In this document: in pieces, positions 59,750 to 64,000 of the stretch
How positions within the stretch are numbered: position 1 is the first letter of the stretch
How the letters are laid out: each line of letters starts with the position of its first letter
NCBI GenBank assembly: GCA_965153355.1
Contig: OZ231126.1
Location: 99,696,001-99,760,000, forward strand
DNA length: 64,000 nucleotides
Reading direction: 5' to 3'
Origin: Flaccisagitta enflata
Lineage: Eukaryota > Chaetognatha > Sagittoidea > Aphragmophora
Program-made: the position numbers and the translations under genes
Notes under the pieces: generated by a model
Told to the model about the DNA's origin: nothing
Seen by the model: the letters and a program-made list of their open reading frames with translations, nothing else
The model's database searches: none

Positions 59750-60348
59750 ACCATAGCACAAAAAAAAACGGAACAAAATGTTTTTCTAAAGATTCAGATT
59801 CATCCAATGAGAAAAACATAGCAAAATCCATGACCGTTTGAAAGCTCTGCAAAAGATCTTCAAAATGAGTCCATGCTGGTTGTTCTGTCTATATTTGTTA
59901 AGAATTGACATAACAAAGAAGAGGTGGTCATGAATGTAAAAGTTGAAGTCGTAGAAGTTGATTCTTTTTGTTATTTCATAAAAAAGATGTAAAAAATGAT
60001 AATTTGAACTTTTTTTCACAGTTGATTTTAAAGATTTTTTTATTTTCTTTCATTCTAGACCAATCCCAGATCTGTTTCTCAAACTGTTTAAAAGTTATGG
60101 CTTGTCAAAGTGATCTGCTTCATTTTCAAAACCTTTTTATTCAATCTGACCGCAAATTGAAAAGGGCAAAGTTTTCATTCATTCTTATGCCATTTCTAAA
60201 CGGTTAAAGCTAGGATGACCAGCAACGTCGCATTTGAAAGATCTTTTGCAGAGCTTTCAAACGGTCATGAATTTTCTATAGTTAAGAGTCTTCAATAAGG
60301 CAAAAATCATCAAAACAAGTTGTTCCGTTTTTTTTTTTGTGCTATGGT
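59750..60348. mobile_element. Foldback element K (599 bp), TA-flanked
   Basis: ACCATAGCACAAAAAAAAAC...ATGACCGTTTGAAAGCTCTG faces its mirror across about 100-bp arms; TA both sides. Shared internal box (minus strand) at 60030-60105. Confidence 0.75.
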
Positions 60349-60445
60349 TATTTCCTGTAATTAGCGCCCGGGCGCTTTTGAAAATGAGATGAAACATTGT
60401 TAATTTCAACTTGCAATTTGCGGCCCCTATTCATATATATATATA

Positions 60446-61000
60446 TAATATGATTCACCTCGACTGTAACATTTCATGACGGCATTGCTAAAAAGTAATA
60501 GAGATAATCTAATTCTGAAAAAAAAGTTTTTTTTAGTAATAATTTGTCATTTTATGATGATTGATGCCCGGGATTTTTTTTAGAAAATCTAAACCCTAGA
60601 TTTTTAATGAACCAATAATCATGCTTGGCAAAACAAACATTTTTTATAACTTTATCAAAAAAAATTTTTCTTGGAATTGCTTTGATTTTTTAAAATTTTC
60701 ACTTTTTGATATCAGATAGGTCTCAAATTTGAAATATATTGATGTAGTTTAAGGTAAAAGTGAGTGTAATTGGATACAGTTTTACGAAAGAAAGAGAGAA
60801 AAGTGACCTTTTTAGCATAATTTGCTACAAAGTCTTTTATGTGTAAAAAATATCAAAATTTGATAGAAAAGTCTGGGAAATAGTTTATCATAAAATGCCA
60901 AGCAATTACTTTTCATATATTTTTTTTCAGAATTGAACTGACTCTTTTTTATTTTGAACAATGCCGTTGTGAAATGTTACAGTCGAGATGGATCATACTG
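60446..61000. mobile_element. Element F, copy 2 (555 bp), nested in G
   Basis: ATATGATTCACCTCGACTGT at the left, ACAGTCGAGATGGATCATAC at the right, followed by TG and TA. Interior closely matches the copy at 54713. Confidence 0.8.
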
Positions 61001-61096
61001 TACATAAACAATTTCATAAGCTTACTCTTTCATGCCAGAGGGGGCGCTAATTAGAGGGGCGCGATAAATGCAGGAAATACACGGTAATGTACTTAC

Positions 61097-61420
61097 AGGG
61101 GTGCTAGTTCCTTGTCCCCCATGTGGCAAAAGACCTCGCACTCCATTGTAAAAGAGGTTAAGTGGTTGTGAAGCATGGCCAAAGCTGCGATCGAAAGACG
61201 TGTTTCCATTCGCGTGAGGCACTTGACAGACGCTGCGATGGTTAGACTGATTTCCATTTGCACATGAACTCTGGCTGATGTTGCGATCAAATGCCGTGTT
61301 TCTATGCGTGTGTGAACCTTGACTGATGTTACGATCGAATGATGGATTTTGGTTCGCGCGAGAAGCTTTGCTGACGCATCGATCGAATGACATAGTTTCG
61401 TTTGCGCCAAAGAAGACTCG
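61097..61420 (-). CDS. Candidate internal exon encoding 16-residue repeats
   Basis: 324 bp, all open, flanked by TACATTTCAG (acceptor ending at 61421) and GTAAGT (donor from 61096), so a phase 0-0 exon of 108 codons. It contains five tandem 48-bp units giving SFDRNISQ-x-S-x-ANGNT-like peptides with Asn, Ser and His excess. I know no family with this repeat. Preserved reading through diverged DNA units favours real coding; no neighbouring exons are visible, and a MITE ends 12 bp from the donor. Confidence 0.4.
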
Positions 61421-61584
61421 CTGAAATGTACAGTAAGCCAGTAAAACTTTAACTTTAACTTAAAGCCTAAAATCACATGCGGGTGAGCACTTTGTCGGCG
61501 TTACCTTCAAAGGCACTTAATCCTGGCCCCGATCAACCATGAGCAAGGCCCGAGGCTACAGTCGCCGCGAGGCCCCTGTAGTTT

Positions 61585-61790
61585 TTGCAAGTGACATGGG
61601 GTCACAATATTGTTGTGGACGGGTGGGCAGGAGCGTCCAACCACCATCCACACTCTCCCTCACAGACAAAACGACACAAGAAGCATCTAAAACGATTGTT
61701 TTTCCACTTTTTGACTCAATCATTATGACAAACTGACAGACTGACGGACCGCCAGACAAAGCCTCTTATGAAGTTGCTTGTCCACAGCTT
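61585..61790 (+). mobile_element. Family A, GGGGTCACA left-end type
   Basis: CAAGTGACATGGGGTCACAA, GGACGGGTGGGCAGGAGCG, CTGACGGACCGCC, GTTGCTTGTCCACAGCTTA (decayed hairpin). Confidence 0.55.
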
Positions 61791-61861
61791 AGAACATCTC
61801 TCTTGAAAAATCGCTTTTAGCATTATTCCTTGATTTTTGGCGGTTTTACGTCATGTTCGTC

Positions 61862-62265
61862 CCCCCCAGGCCTTCTCAGACCTGAAATCGGCCCTCTCAG
61901 GCCTGAGAGGCCCTCTCACAGGCTTGATCTCCTGAAGGGATTATTCCTTGATGAGGCTGATCTGAGGCAGATTCTCAGACCTGAAATCGGCCCTCTCAGG
62001 CCTGAGAGGCTGAGAGGGCAGATTTCAGGCCTGATAGGGCTGATTTCAGGCCTGATAGGGTAGATTTCAGGCCTGAGAGGGCCTGAGGGTGATGGAGGGA
62101 TGGACAAATGGACGGACGGACAAACGGACGAATGAAAGTCCCCTGTGTTCTACAGGACTTCGTACCCTTCGGGGCCGCTGCCCTGCTTCCTCTCACTCCA
62201 ATTCACAATCATGCAAAGCAGGGCAACGGGTATCACTGACCACATATTGCCCTTGGGCGACTTGT
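61862..62265. mobile_element. Foldback family D, copy 8, left arm lost
   Basis: Inverted 20-bp units (GGCCCTCTCAGGCCTGAGAG) around about 62000, then GACG units, arm CCCCTGTGTTCTACAGGAC, GGGGCCGCTGCCCTGCTT, tail CATATTGCCCTTGGGCGAC. Confidence 0.6.
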
Positions 62266-62362
62266 TATTCTTGACTTTGGCTTTGTTGAAACACAAATGT
62301 TACCTTCGGAAGAACGCCGTCTTTATCTCTACGTAAAATAAATGAAATCATGTCGACAGCTA

Positions 62363-62892
62363 CAGTACGATGGCAGCAAAGACGACCTAGACTGGAGGAT
62401 ACATTTTTTTTATCAAAAATTCATTTGATCTATAAAAAAAATTTCAATCATACTAATCAAAAGTTGCTCTATTGCTTAAATATGTTAGCTTTTATCATTC
62501 TTCAACTTGTGATTTGACTTCATCAGGACTTCATATTTCAATGTTTTAACCTAGCTCATCAGATTTGGTAAAAAATTTTACATATTTTAGAAAAAAAAAT
62601 CAGCCCAATCAGACAATTTTTACAGGTTTCATGCCTGTTTTAAATTTTGTTTTGATTTTTTTAAAAAAATTATATAGAATATTTAGCCTGATCTGATAGG
62701 CTAGGTTAGAATATTGAAAAATGAAGTCCTGATGAAGTGAAGTCACAAATTGAGAAATGAGAAAAACTAACATATTCAAGCAATAGAGCTACGCTTAATT
62801 AGCATAAATCTCAATTTTTTTATAAATCAAATAAAATTAAGATACACAAAATCTATCCTCCAGTCTAGGTCGTCTTCGCTCCCATCGTACTG
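62363..62892. mobile_element. Foldback element I (530 bp), TA-flanked
   Basis: CAGTACGATGGCAGCAAAGA...CTAGACTGGAGGATA faces its mirror; arms continue inward (GCAATAGAGC, AACATAT). TA both sides; CAGT ends as in F but otherwise different. Confidence 0.75.
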
Positions 62893-62912
62893 TATTTTTG
62901 AAGTTGTATATA

Positions 62913-63672
62913 CACCGTCTTTAAATCGGTTTGACTTTTAGTAAACCTTTATAACTCCTAAACTACTGGGAGAAAAGTCTTCAAATTTTCAGTGTATGTC
63001 GGTGGTTAGCTACGGTTTTGTTATGCCAAATCTTAATATTGAGCTCTTGAATACTTGGGGTAAGCATAACATTGATTAAACTACCATTTTTTTATGCCAT
63101 ATCATTTTCTGTGGTCTTTTTTTAAAGAGGCTGTCTTTGGCAACTTGCCATTTCCATATGAAATGACCTAAAACCCTGGGATCAGTCTCAAACCACTGAT
63201 GATTGTTCATAGATTACACACCTGCTGCATAAGTATCAAAAACCTGGATATTCAAAATGGTTGTTAATGGTTTTGATTGGAAATTGTCACATTTTTGGTT
63301 TGGAAACATAGGAAAATCACCCAAAATGTTTTCATCCCCCCAAAAAATATCCAATTTCAAGTAAAACTCAGATGAGTGAAACTTAGAAACAATTATTTAT
63401 TATCTCAGATTTTTAGGTCTATTTTCTATAGACGTAGCAAGCAAATAGTAACAATCTCTTTCAAAAAAAGATATCAAAAGTTGATTTGGCCCACAAAATT
63501 GTAGTTTTTTCAATGTTATGCTGACTTCCAATGCTTATGAACTCAACATAGAGATTTGGCATGACAAAACTGTAGCATATTATCTACATACACCGAAAAT
63601 TTGAGGACTTTTCTCCCAATAGTTTTGGAGTTATAAAGGTTTACTAAAAGTCAAACCGATTTAAAGACGGTG
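62913..63672. mobile_element. Foldback element H (760 bp), TA-flanked
   Basis: CACCGTCTTTAAATCGGTTT...AACCTTTATAACTCC faces its mirror across more than 100 bp; TA both sides. Begins 20 bp after element I. Variant of the shared box at 63160-63200. Confidence 0.75.
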
Positions 63673-63726
63673 TACAGCTATGTAATTGAAATTCACACCT
63701 GCAAGGACACTTTCTCTCAATGACTG

Positions 63727-63961
63727 AGGACATCGGCTACCCCAGTCGCGTGCGGATGGGCAGGGGCCGTAATTGAGGTCACCAGATCATTTGGGCAGGA
63801 GCAGTGAGGCCAAAAACCGCAAAAACCCCCAGAAAGTAAAGCGTGACAGATGGACCAACGGACGGATGGACGGACATACCGACGGACCGACCAACGGACC
63901 GACCAACGAACGGACGGACGGACAAAGCGGGGTGTAGAGTCGCGTAACATGCGACTGAAAA
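63727..63961 (+). mobile_element. Family A, long-middle subfamily
   Basis: ATCGGCTACCCCAGTCGCG, GAGGTCACCAGATCATTTGG, GACGGACGGACAAAGCGGGG, GTCGCGTAACATGCGACTGA. Confidence 0.65.
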
Positions 63962-64000
63962 AAATCAGCTTCTGTATCAACGCGAAAATCGTTCGCATCA

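Larger units (their letters stand above)
59744..61084. mobile_element. MITE G, copy 2, interrupted twice
   Basis: The right end (GGAAATACACGG, TA after) mirrors TTTCCTGTAATTAGCGC at 60351. The left terminus is split by element K after its first six bases, and the middle by element F. GCGCC motifs as in the copy at 38041. Confidence 0.55.

Overview
This is eukaryotic DNA, almost certainly from an animal genome that is heavily loaded with repeats. The grounds are spliceosomal intron signals, an LTR retrotransposon, an R2-clade LINE fragment, dozens of non-autonomous elements and very long dinucleotide tracts. Nothing in the sequence fixes the species; an aquatic invertebrate is my guess. No complete host gene can be shown. 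I found no tRNA, rRNA or CRISPR array.

Positions 1-12260 hold the richest content. A partial plus-strand reading frame (2-301), ending in a membrane segment, a tail and polyA signals, enters from the left edge. Converging on it from the minus strand is an unusually long Ty3/gypsy-type LTR retrotransposon of about 11.2 kb. In its own direction it runs: LTR (12260-11955), a primer site matching tRNA-Leu (11954-11942), a leader, a RING-H2 / coiled-coil / Arg-Gly-rich frame (about 10393-8514), gag (7878-5614), and pol (5613-1033) with protease, reverse transcriptase, RNase H and a D,D35E integrase, all intact by eye. Two introns inferred from splice signals (11485-10394 and 8517-7922) join a short first exon, the RING exon and gag in one continuous frame. 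The donor of the second intron contains the RING frame's own stop codon. Gag and pol lie in the same frame, parted by one UGA in a UGA-CUA context typical of readthrough. No 3' LTR is visible.

Positions 12.3-64 kb are a mosaic of non-autonomous elements and tandem repeats. Family A (about 27 copies or fragments) is a short element ending in a GTCGCG/CGCGAC hairpin plus TAAAAA, with CGGA/TCCG tandem units inside. Family D (8 copies) is a foldback element with GGGCAGCGGCCCC arms around a different minisatellite in each copy. At least ten further foldback or MITE families, with unrelated ends, are each bounded by TA, as expected of Tc1/mariner/pogo-type insertion. Many are nested: B in A, C in B, K and F in G, a 424-bp MITE in A. 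Four of the TA-bounded families share an internal box of about 50 bp. A 3.3-kb minisatellite with an order of about 788 bp (52.56-55.85 kb) carries one such insertion.

Other possible coding traces are an R2-type LINE endonuclease pseudogene (48701-49275, minus), an exon of 16-residue repeats bounded by splice signals (61097-61420, minus), and a possible first exon (46471-46644, plus).
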